A stretch of DNA of 64,000 nucleotides from Paragonimus skrjabini miyazakii (taxonomy: Eukaryota; Platyhelminthes; Trematoda; Plagiorchiida; Troglotrematidae): assembly GCA_014338405.1 (NCBI GenBank), contig JTDE01021156.1, forward strand, positions 1 through 64,000, written 5' to 3'. Under the pieces are notes generated by a model. It did not search any database, was not told the DNA's origin, and saw nothing but the letters and a program-made list of their open reading frames with translations. This document shows positions 14,101 to 26,100 of this stretch, piece after piece (position 1 is the first letter of the stretch; each line of letters opens with the position of its first letter). Made by a program: the position numbers and the translations under genes.

Positions 14101-17100
14101 ACACTCCTAAATGTCATAGAGTAAATCATATTGCGCGATAAATATAACTAAAAGCAATCTTCAAACGGTAGTCAACCATACCATTCTACTTCATAATCAA
14201 ACGAAATACCATTGGGCATACTTTTAGGCTGCAGTTTACCACTAGTAAATTAACACATTGCTTGCAGTAGCAAATTCACATTCTTCTGTTGAATTCAGCT
14301 CACTATAGAACGCGATATTAGCAAAATACATCACTTATAAGTTCATTTGTGTGATTAACTAGAAGTACTTGACAAAGTTATAATCAGATGTTCAAGTGTT
14401 GAGAGTGGTTCAGCGAACCGAATAAAAGTTAGAAGTCGGCTCAACTAAAACAACTTTGGACAGCGATAGGACTGGAAACAGAGAGACAAACAGTAAGCCA
14501 GAATATTGACAAGTCATTTACCATCTGAACTGTGAAACAACTTGGGAGCCCAGAGATCTTGAGTTAGCATAATCGAATGAGTTATGAACTATTTCGAGCT
14601 TGTCAGTCATTTCTTGGTATTGAAACTAATGCAAGAACACAGTGGCCGATATCAAACAGAGGTTTTCGATATATGTTTCTTTTGCCAACAGATCTCGGTT
14701 CCTCTTGAGATTATTTTGAGATTTGTACATGGAATCCATGACTTACACTAAAGTCCTACGGGCACTGGGGCTGTCCTGTTGTTGAAATTAATATATAGGT
14801 CGAAATGGTATTTGAAAATGGAGAGCATTTTTGAATTACGACATTATCGTGTCTGTTACTTTCAAACAAGTTTAATCCATTCAGCTTGCTTGAAGGTCGC
14901 TATTGTAAAACTGAGCAATCCTTCCTAATTTTACACACAATCTGCGCATTATACCCTTCGGTGCGCCTAGCAAAGCAGTAATAAACTAACACAATTTCAA
15001 AATGTTGATTTGGGCCAATTTTTATTTCGCTGGAGATGNNNNNNNNNNNNNNNNNNNNNNNNNNNNNNNNNNNNNNNNNNNNNNNNNNNNNNNNNNNNNN
15101 NNNNNNNNNNNNNNNNNNNNNNNNNNNNNNNNNNNNNNGGTTGCCTCATGAACAGCGTGTCCGTGGTTCAAGTCTCGGCAGTGGCGAGGATATGCACTAC
15201 TGACGTGCTCTAATGAGAGCGAAACTCGAGTCTAGTGCTTCTTCCGTTCAAAATTGGCCGACTGGAAAAGTCCATAGGAATGCGACAGCTGCGATCAGTT
15301 ATGGGTGATGTTCAACTTGAAATTAATCAAGTAGTGTTCATTCATTTGCCGTCAGTCCAGTTTAACGACTGTGTTTTTGACAGCCTGGCATCATTCACTA
15401 GTTATTTGGAGTTGCATACTACTCGGCTAGGAAAACTGAAGGCTGTAATCGGTTAAGTACTTGTTTCAACAACAACAACAACATATTCAACAAGATCTAA
15501 ACGCACCAAATAAACAAGAACGGTGACTGAGGGGGGAGGAAACTACATAGTCACATTTGCAAGTGAACGGTGAGACTAGTGGCTGAGGCATGAATGACTA
15601 CATCTAATCCATTATTTATCTCAGTAAGGCAGTATTACGATGAACCTCCAGTACCCTCAGATTTTTTTCTCAAGGTGATTTTAACTGCAACGAACGTCAC
15701 CAAGACAGAGGATATATAAAGTAATGATATATGTTCAACACACTACGCCATTAGTACGTGATGGTTGGACGTTACAATATCAGAAAAGTTTCCGGCAACT
15801 GCAACTGAACTTTTACGTGTGATAAGTCCATCAGGCCTACCGTGGTGTCAAGGCTGCTTGTATTCGGGAGTTTATATGTACGCAGTCCGTATTTTGAAAT
15901 ATACTCATCCTTACGGTAAACAGCATCTAAATGATACTGCATTGAGATTGACTGGGAGACTGAATAGGCATCAGTAAACTGTCAGACGGGAATGTATAAC
16001 GTTCCTGTGTTGTGGAATTAATTAACAGCTGCAGCACGGGTGAATGTATGACATATCGTTGAAGACAAAATCTATTAAAATTTTTTATTGTCTTGTCACA
16101 ACCTGTTTTGTTACGTTGCTTCTGTACACTGATGAGAAACGATCAACCTGAGGAAAACTAAACACTCAGACATCATCACACTGGCGGGCGATTTTAATGC
16201 TCAGCTTGGTCGCCTTTCTTTGGATGAGAAGCGGCTAGGAGGTATGTTTGGTGTCCGGGCGCAACGCACTGACAGGGGCGAAAGATTGCTGCAACTGTGC
16301 GTATCCCACCGTCTCTATATTTCGAGCACTGCATTCCAACACAGGAAGAAGCAATGTGTTATATGGAGACCTCCGTGTACTTCTCAGCCGTGGACACAGT
16401 TGGAGCATGTAGCAGTCAATTACACGTGGCCAGACTCTGTTAAGGACTGTCGTGGCTTTTGGAGCAACCACCTTGACTAGGACAATACTGTTGTGCGTGC
16501 CCGTTTTGTTTTGTCATTTGCTCAGAGGACTTTCGCTCGTAAATGCAAGGTGCTTAACTGGCATTCGAATGATGAGGATGTAAAGAACGCTTACCAAAAG
16601 TCGTTGGTGGACAGGTTCCGCAGTTCGAATCAGATGAAGGATCCTAACGAACACTGAGAACAAATCTCCACAGCCATGAAAGCATGCTGTGAACAGGTAT
16701 ATTCCGAAGGAGGTGTTCAGGTTCGACAGAACTGGATTTCCATCACGTCGATACATCTCATGAACATGCGTCGTTTGATCCCACCTGTTTCTGAATATGA
16801 TGATGACCGTCGAGAACTTAAACGCAAGCTGACTAAAAGCTTGCGCAAAGACCGTGAGCACTACTTGGTCGAACAGCCGAAAAAGATGGAAAAAGTCATT
16901 CTATCTGGGAACAGAAGGCTTTTGTCCCTGATCCGTGGTTGTACTGGCCGTCAAGTCGGTGTAAGTGAGACCATATGTGAAAAAGATGGTTCACTTATTA
17001 CCAGTCAATCGCGCCGACTTGACAGGTGGGCTGAACCTTTTGAAGAGCAGTTCAGTTGGCCTCAACCATATTATGCGGACGACGGGACCAGAATGGTCAG

Positions 17101-20100
17101 TTACTGCATTCCAGACGGCCCTCCGTCGGAAGCTCCTGGTCCATACCTCTTCTCTCCTTCTATTTTCAATGATGGTGGCGAGAAGTTGATATAAGAACTG
17201 ACAGAACTCCCCCAGACAGTTTGGGAAACTGAAGAGGTGCCTGGCAATTGGTGCCTATCAACAGTCATTCTCGTTTTCAAAAAGGGAGCCCAAATACTAT
17301 GTGAAAACCCAGAAGCATCAGTTTGATGTCTGTCGAGTCCAAGCTACTCATTGGCCTCATTCTACGTCGGCTTACTAAGCCCAGAGAAAGCCAGATACGC
17401 GAAAAATAGGTAGGATTTCGATCCGGTCGAGGATGTGTTGATCATATTTTTACCTTACAACGGATCTGCGAACATCGGCACTCTTACGGACAGCCGACAC
17501 TCTTGGTCTTTTTGGACTTAAAGGCTGCTTTCAACTCAGTTGCTCGTAACGCTCTTTGGAGCTGTCTTTTCCGCAAGGGAGTATCAGAGAAATGCGTGAA
17601 TCTGTTGAGATCACTGTATGCTCACTCGACAAGCAAAGTGAGAGTTTATGGATAACTGTCTCGGGCGTTCATCACTTCTAATGGCGTTCGTCAGGGGTGT
17701 CCGATTCCCACCTTCTTGTTCAATTTTGTCATGGAAGACATTCTGGAGGGTGCGCTTTGCGAATCCAGTGGGCTTGGTGTTAAGCTTTTTCCCGGAGCTA
17801 GATTGATCGATCCGGAGTATGCGGACGACATTTTATTACTTAGCCTCTGCCGAAAACTTGCAGACCATGCCGGGCAAGGTGAGTGACCGGGCTGGTTTGT
17901 ATGGAATGCGCTTTGCACCTTCAAAGTGCGGAGTGATGCTTTAAGACTGGGGCATTTTCACTCCCACTTACTTTATTGCAAGTAACCCGCTTCAGACTGT
18001 GAACAGTTTCACATACTTGGGTAGCACTATCTCGTCAGCCTGTAATATTGCTGATAAGATATCAGCGGAGATAGAAAAGGCATGAATTTATGCTGCCAAA
18101 CTGCGTCATCTGTGGCTTCAAAAAGACGTTCGGCCATCGCTGAAAGGAAGAGTATATAATGCTTGTGTACGTTCTGTTTTGCTTTGTGATTCGGAAACGT
18201 GGCTTGTTCGCAAAGGAAATATCGACAAGCTTGCAGTGTTTGACCATCGTGTGCTCCACCAACTCGCCCGTATTAAGTGGACTGCTAGCGTGAGCAATGC
18301 GGTAGTTCGCCGATGCGTATTCCGGAACGCCCGGAATGCGTGATCAATTGGTCAATCAATCACGGTACATAGCTTGCGATGGTTATGTCAGGTACTTCGT
18401 ACGCCAGCTGAGCGTCTATGGTACCTGGTATTATATACTTAGACCACCAACAGTTGGGTGAAGCCATATAGTGGTCAACCAACAACGTGGTCACGAAATA
18501 TGAAGGCATTGACTGCTCCATTGAGCAAAGTGGGTAGATATCGCTTGCCTGACTGGGGTCCTCGTAACCACTCGAACCACGGGTTACAAACGCTATTCCA
18601 GATGGAGATGTGTCGTAGTCAATGGCGTACCTGCATTCATACAATTTCTAGTTCTTCCGCTCAGTCTTTTATTAATTTTTAAACTTCTCAGCAGCGTTTT
18701 CTTCCAGGCTATTCCACGTCACGGTTGAGGTGAGCGGCGGCCCGAGCCACAGTACCTTTTGGTCAAGCTCATGGCTGCTATGATGATGATAATGATGTAG
18801 ACGATGATGATGATGATAACCTTGTAACGTAACCTCTTGTCATGTGCTTTGCGTCATTCTAACTTTTGTTTACACAGGTCCTGTGTAAATCATACAGAAC
18901 AGTTAGCCCATGTTAAGTCTTGTTATTCGAGTCCACAAATCGTTTGTTCTGGAGTATGTTTATAAAAATTGTGGTCCCCAGATGTTTTCGAGTTACGCAA
19001 ACGTGGTTTATGTACGTTGCTGATAATCTTTGTCAGAAAATCTGGCTTGCAGTCGCATTTCAATTAAGCATCATTCGATGAACGTCTAGATGATTAAATG
19101 TTGTCTGTTCTAGTGCATACTAATTTCAGCGTAGTTGGTGCTCATCCAATCAAGGAAACAATAATATGTTGCAATAGCAGTTCTACTCCACATAGGTTGA
19201 GCTATGCTGTTGTTCTTGATTTCGGCTTATCAAGGAAACCAGTACTTCACACGTTCACTCTGACTATCTCAACCTGACTGACTTGATCGCCGACAAAAAT
19301 GGTCATATTAGTATTTTTTTTGAGGAATGAATAAAGAAATACATTTAAGATTGTCAGATGTTGGTAATGTAGTAGTATCTTACTTTTTGTGTTCGTTCAT
19401 ATTTTCGAATTATTTTTAATATGCTAGCATCAGGGTAAATCTGTCCCCTGTGTTTCTTGTGTGAAAATTCAACAGTCAACCAATAAGCTTAAGTGGAATG
19501 ATATTTTTTGGCAAATTTTATCAAACACTTGGCCGCGTTTATCAAAACAAAAGAAATTATTATTAGTGGTATTTTATGTAAAAATTCGAGTAGTTAGGAT
19601 TACAGAATATTTTCTTACACTATACCGTGAAAGAAACAGAACTTATGAAAAGCTGCAGATGAGGTTTGAAAAAAAGTTCATTCCTACAGATTTCACTTAC
19701 GTTCTCTTTAGGATAAAAGTAGGAGAATGATATTACAAAGACAATATTCAGTGTCTTTTTCGTAATATTTTTGTCTGTGACATGCGCCAGTTGATTACAA
19801 CAAACATGTTTTCAATAACCGTTACAGTGAATTTTATGTTTTTGGTCAACAGTGTATTTAAATGTCAACAAACTGTATAGTTATGCATTATGTAACCATG
19901 GAACTTTATATTTAGTCTGATATGTTTAACAACATTACTGCAGTCATTTATATAGAAATTAGTGAAGTTCTTGTTACCAACTGTGTATGGTGGAATATTT
20001 TCGTATGTTGTTCGCTTTTTAATAGATAAAAATTCGCTAGACGACTAAAATGAATTTGAATAAGACTCACCAGATCTCGGTTTGGTCTACCTAATAATTG

Positions 20101-23100
20101 TCGGGTTATACAGCCAATCACTGAGACACAAACATATATTTGTCATATCGTGATGAAATTTGAAAAACATTGTTTTTTCTTGAAAGTTAAATCGATTAAC
20201 CTACGTGTCCTGTGTTTACATGGTGCAAATGAGACGAGCGCATAGCAACAATAGATACACTTACCGGACTCAGATGTTGCAGAAGCTTCCCTGCGTTTTT
20301 CTAACTCGTCCTTATCATAATCAAGCCGCTTCAAACACAGTGTTCCATAGTACAAGCTCAACCGATGAAACTGATCGACCATTTTTAAATTAGTCAAAAG
20401 GTCTCTCTTGGTCAGATGACTCAGCATTCTAGCATCTACAAGACATTCCATAAATGCCGATCGGTATTGAGCCAGTCCCAAACTTGGAAGCCAGACATTT
20501 CCAACCCATTCGTGGTTGAGCTCACCCTGTTCAAAAAAGATAGAAATGATCACAAAACCATAATTATCAAAGCAAATGAGATTACACTTATATACAAACA
20601 ATAACTTAGCTGCAACAATGTGTTGAAAGGTTACCTAGAATTTTTAACTGGAGTTTAAGACGGAATATAAAATGATCAGAATGTATAATATGTTTATATA
20701 ATAAAATAATACACCTGATGTTTTTAATTTCACACGCCAAAAAAATAGGAAACAGGCAAAAATTAGAAACATGTTTGTATGAAAAAGAAAGGTTGTATAA
20801 AATTTATAATATAAGGATTTCTTTCCGTCCTAGGAGGCCTATAACACCATAGCAATCATGTTATGGATTGTAGAATTTTCATTCCTTCGAATAAAATGAC
20901 AAACTGAAAACCCGATGGCAGCTTTTAACCTAGTTGCCTGGCAAGACTAACAGCAAGGCACTTTTCACATAAAATAGCTTAACCACTACACAGTGAACTA
21001 TTAGATAATGGCCCTAAAACGTACCGAACATACACCAGACGGTTAACTTAGACAATAAGCATTGGGAGTTAAGCATACTATGTATCATATCGTGATGCAG
21101 GTTTCATAGTATCAACAATTCAATTGCAAGCAGACAAGGTTAAGTTTATCAAATGAAGTTTAACCCTGAGTAAACAACGTGAAACGCAATGCTCCAGTTT
21201 TATCAAACAATCATTGGAGCAGCCCATTTTAAGCATACACAATTTGTAACCATAGAAAGTGTATTGTGGACGATTACCTACAAGTTATTGCGCAGCAGAT
21301 ATAAAAAGAGAAAACACTGATCAGAAAAGATAATGAATACACGAAAGCGAGATGCGATTCTGCAATTCAGAGCTTAGTCACGGATCTTCTGTCCATAGTA
21401 AAGAGATCTACCAGAGGAGGTTTTGTGAACGCACAACGTATCAGTAAGGCTTCCATAGCTTATTATAATAAATGAAATTCATTCGTTATGTAAACAATTG
21501 TAAACACCCCGATGGAATCCATTCGGTAATAACATTCCAGGCTTGATCAACGACCAATGAAGCTGGTGTTTCGCGTCGACTATTTATTTTATTTTGATGC
21601 GTGTAGGGTGGCATCTGTTCTATATGTCCATTGCTTATGCTAATATTTGTTGCAGGGTCCGTGATTTTCTCTGTCATTCTGATTCATGTTTTCCACTTTA
21701 TTCTGCTATCTAGTATACACTTGACAGAAAGCGGATGACTTCTTCCAGATACAAAGTATATGCAGCGTTTTTTCACTACTGCGTTCACACTGGGAAATCT
21801 TAATTAAACTTCTTTTTAGAAGGTATATAAAATAAAATATTCAACTTCTGAAGCTTCTCAAAAATTGGAAATAAAGGGAGGCGGGTCAGAGTAAAATAAA
21901 CACATTTATAGTGAATTAATTATTGACTTATTATTCGAAACCACGTTCATCAGGTTGGCGACTAGTTTAGGCTACTCCTTGTGGAAACCGTATTTAGTTG
22001 TTCATTGTTTTAACTGTAACTTAGCTGTAACTAGTTGTCAGGATTTTTCTGGAAGCTCTCACAGCAGTATCGTTTCCTTCACTTGAGTTGAGTCTTACCT
22101 TCTGCAAATTTCATAATTGGTCATTTAGTCATTTGTCCTTCTGGACATAAATTGCTAATAGGAAAGTTCTTTGACACAGCTGTTCATCCCAGCGTGTGAC
22201 ACATGGATTTGTTCAGGCAAATTCTGCATCACTTTCGGAATGACCGTTCTCTTTCTCTTGAAGACTAATATCTCTTTCTAGGCAAACTGATCGTGGTTCT
22301 TAAAACACTAGTTCTTCAGACAGACCTTCCCCACCATACGGCCAACTATCACTTATCACACTTGTCAGCTAGTTAAGTACATGGTCCTTTTTCTTTATGT
22401 TTTACAGCTCCACCTTCCTGTCCATGGGCACACTCCTGTAGTCCACCAGCACAATGGTCTTGTTGCAGCATAACGTATGTAGGCGCCAGAAGCAGTATTA
22501 GCGAAACGCAATTTGTATCCTGGCTGGTAGACTAGCTCACAATAATACTTTTGTAGTCTGATCATCATCCGTTGTAGACGTCTTGGGGCACCACTCATTA
22601 GATTCATTACAATTGCTATGAGAGACTTGTGGTCTGTGTCCTTCTTCCAAATGTTTAGGTATTGGAGCGTTCTAAGGCAATAGCCACCATCAGTATCCCC
22701 TTTTCGACTTGCGTATAGTTTTGTTCCGCAGTTGAAGGAATCTTGCTACTATGAACTGCCAGTCTCCCCAGATGTAGTAGCACAGCCCCAGGACCGGACT
22801 TACTGCTATCACACAGAATATCCAGAAGAAGCCTAGGATTGTAATATGGTAGTACCGGAACTATAGAACTCAACCTTCCTGGCTCGTCAATTGCTGGTTG
22901 ATAGGAGTCACCACAGATTTGTGCGACTCTTTTTGGTGTAAGCTGCCTAACTGGATGCGTTGTGTCAGCCAACCTTGAGATGCATGGACACAAGTAGTTT
23001 GTCATTTGGCCACGCCATTTAAACGTCATTTTGACAGGAAACTGCTTTTGAATCTCCGAGGACGGCATATTTTGGATAGCCCTCAATTTGTCTATGTTGG

Positions 23101-26100
23101 CTTCGAGTCCCTCAGATGTAGGTACGTTTTCGTGGAACGTTACTTTGTTGCTGTAAGATTATCGCATTTCGTGACAACACCATTTCGTACTAAACGTATC
23201 GCTATAGAAAGCCTTCAATGCTCCGGACATGCTCCGTACTCGTGTGCTTCAAAAGCCGACCTTTTGAGCTTCTCGAATGTCTTAATCAGACGTTTCTGAA
23301 AAATTTCGGTCAACGCTTTTATTCCATAAAGTTAACACCACTGCCGACAAATTCTAAAAGAAATGCCAAACACAGTCAGATAATTCGATTCTTCATCCAC
23401 CACTAGCTGCGAAAGATAAATCAACCGTCATAATAAGCAAGCTGGGTTCATTTAAAGCAAAACACCGTCTACAATCAGCAGTCTTTATTGTTCCCTAAGG
23501 CGCACATCGTTTAGCGGCCTGGGGTTAATTTAAAAGTAAATACCACTAGATGTTTTCAAAGTTATTTTAACCTGGATGACACAATCGGTACGATCGTTTA
23601 CTGGCGTTATTACTTTCAGCTCAAACATGAAATTCAACTCACTCCCGAATTTTTCACGGATGGTTAGCAGAACTCTCCTGACGAATATTAAACGTCGTAC
23701 GGCGTTTTTGGTTAAAAAGAGACAAATATGATCGGGAATACAAACCAAAACCGAATCAAACACAGAACAGTATTAATTGAGCAGCTGAGAAATCTCTAAC
23801 GCATGAAGAAAGTTGTCATGACGAAAAATCCTGAATAAATCAGTAACATAATATTTGTTATTCTTCGGATTGGTGATTGGCATAATTTCTTTCTCCAATA
23901 CGTGAGTTTTTGCTTCACTGTATTTTTGTAGTTACGTAACAGACGGTTGTTGTTTGGAGATAGCTTGCTAGTATGAAACAAACCTATGCGCCCGATCACT
24001 GAGAAGCTCGACATAAATCACTTTCGATCAGGATGCATCTCTAACCTCATTCATCCTCTGTTAAACGTCTGACTCCTCACTGATCAGTTTGAGGGAAGGG
24101 GACCTGTACTACTTGGTAAAATGGTTTTTCTTTTTGACGCTCAATATAGGTATTTCCAAAATTCGGAAATTTGTCTTCCTCTCGTTTATGATGATCACTT
24201 CAAAATTGACACTAGTATATTGGGAACCTTATGCGAGTTCGGTGAATCAGGTTGTGCTCCATTCCGTTTCCATTGTCACGTTCATCTATCCACTGCTCCG
24301 CAGCCGTTTCGCTGGTGCACATTTCACTACATTGGGCAAGCGTTAACTGTTAATCATCGCAACATCCTGAAAGCCACAAACTATCCGGTACCGCATGAGA
24401 CTGCCTATCGTACACTTGCAAAAATTGAAAGTTGTAATCAGCTTCTTAAATGTCATCACATACTGCTGGTTGGTCTCCCCTTCAGGACTGTCTTTTGACG
24501 AAGACGGAAACGTTCAAAAGTTCCATTTGCCTGACCAAAGCGACGGTCGCTAAATTTATCAATCAATGTATGGCGAGTATTCTTGTCGTCATGATCCGTA
24601 ACTCAAATTTTTCAATACCTGCCTGTCCCCTGTCTCCAACGCGATGGTGAAACCCTGCCAACTGGTACTGTTTCAAAGATTCAGACATATCCATCAGCAT
24701 TACAAAGTAATAGAATTTCTATCTCCTCACCCATCATGTTTGTGACAACTGGCCACTGTCCGTCAAGTCCAACGTTTTAGAAAGAAAGATTGCGATCGTA
24801 CCCGCTGAACTGCCTTAAAATGTGCATTCAGGCTTCCCTTTGCCCACTGGTATCATGCTGCCTACTGATCTACCGAATCGAGTAAATCAGAACAGAGATC
24901 AGGGCGACACTAACCAATTTCTGTTGATTGCAAAAATTACATCCTTTTTTTATAGAACAACATTAATCAGTCTAACAACTGATCAACATTTCTGATTAAG
25001 TGGCGCCGATCGATCTCAATTCTGCTTGACCAAACAAACCTTCTTCAACCAGGAAAACACTCCAGTCTAATCTCAGTACAATTATAAAGTCAGTTGTTAT
25101 TTCTCTTACTGATAATTTGAATGCAGTGCGGCTTATCCAGCGGTTGGATTGGTCGTCATTGTGGTGTAATGTATTCATAACACGGCGTAGAACGAGTCTT
25201 GCTAGGGGAAACTTTAATTTGGACTGTGGACAGGATAAAAGGGCGAAATGGAGATTTCGATTTAAATATCTAACAGTACGAAGGTGATGCGTTTGTAGCC
25301 GCCGTCTCACGCTCTCACCTGGCCCATCACGTGACAAGCCGTCTAGCCTAAGTGACGCTCACTATCCCAACCTCCACATGCACGCCCACACATCTATCCG
25401 CCTGAATTTCATCTGACCAACCTGAGACGGAACTCAGAAGATGACCACCAGTCAGGTTTTAACCTTAAGCAGCTCGCAGTTTTCAGTAAACATTTGATTT
25501 AGTGAACGTTGACACAAAGAAGAAATTCGATCGTGCCTAACGTGAGGTCAATGGCGCAGTGGTAAACACGGTTGCCTCATGATCAGTGTGTCCGTGGTTA
25601 AAGTCCCGGCAGTGGCGATGATATACACTACTCACTAGCTCTAATGAGAGCGAGACTCGAGTCTAGTGCTTCTTTTCGAAATGGGCCGACTGGAAAGTTG
25701 GTGACTAATGAGATTACGACAGAATGTTGAAAACTCGCAACACATATTTGCCTTTTTATCATATAGCAATTCACCAATGTTTGGCCATCTGATTAATGGA
25801 AACACTACAAAATCAGAAATAACCACATGATATTGCATTAACTGGTTTTTGTCTGAGGTATAAGTTTCACAATTTTACATCCAAAGCAAACGTTATTTAT
25901 AGGCCAGTATGAATGAAAATTTATGGACAAAATACAATTCAGAATACTTACAAGCATAACGCAATTCCACTAAACGTTTATCCACAATTGTTAGATGAAT
26001 AGAATTCAGTCTCGTACTTCTGAAGTAGAACCACGTCGAACAGGTATTTTTTAACAAATTAAACAAAGAAAGAGTATGTTTACTCCATAATAAAAAAAAT

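Larger units (their letters stand above)
9615..20264 (-). other. Liprin-alpha intron between SAM2 and SAM3 (10.6 kb)
   Basis: The largest intron in the window. It contains a Penelope-like element (about 11.47-13.44 kb), a 100-base gap followed by a SINE (15.0-15.3 kb) and an RTE-like LINE (16.15-18.82 kb), all on the strand opposite to the gene. The stretches 9615-11466, 13441-15038, 15330-16150 and 18820-20264 hold only short unassigned open frames, plus a CAA trinucleotide run at 15467-15483. Confidence 0.8.

Noticed and set aside
21486..21677. Minus-strand frame considered as an extra exon between SAM1 and SAM2
   Set aside because: A phase-0 entry from its best acceptor hits a stop, and there is no liprin similarity.
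24121..24960. Plus-strand frames considered as gypsy integrase
   Set aside because: Only a few residues (around TVAKFINQ) resemble integrase, no catalytic residues are visible, and orientation is opposite to the nearby gypsy fragment.
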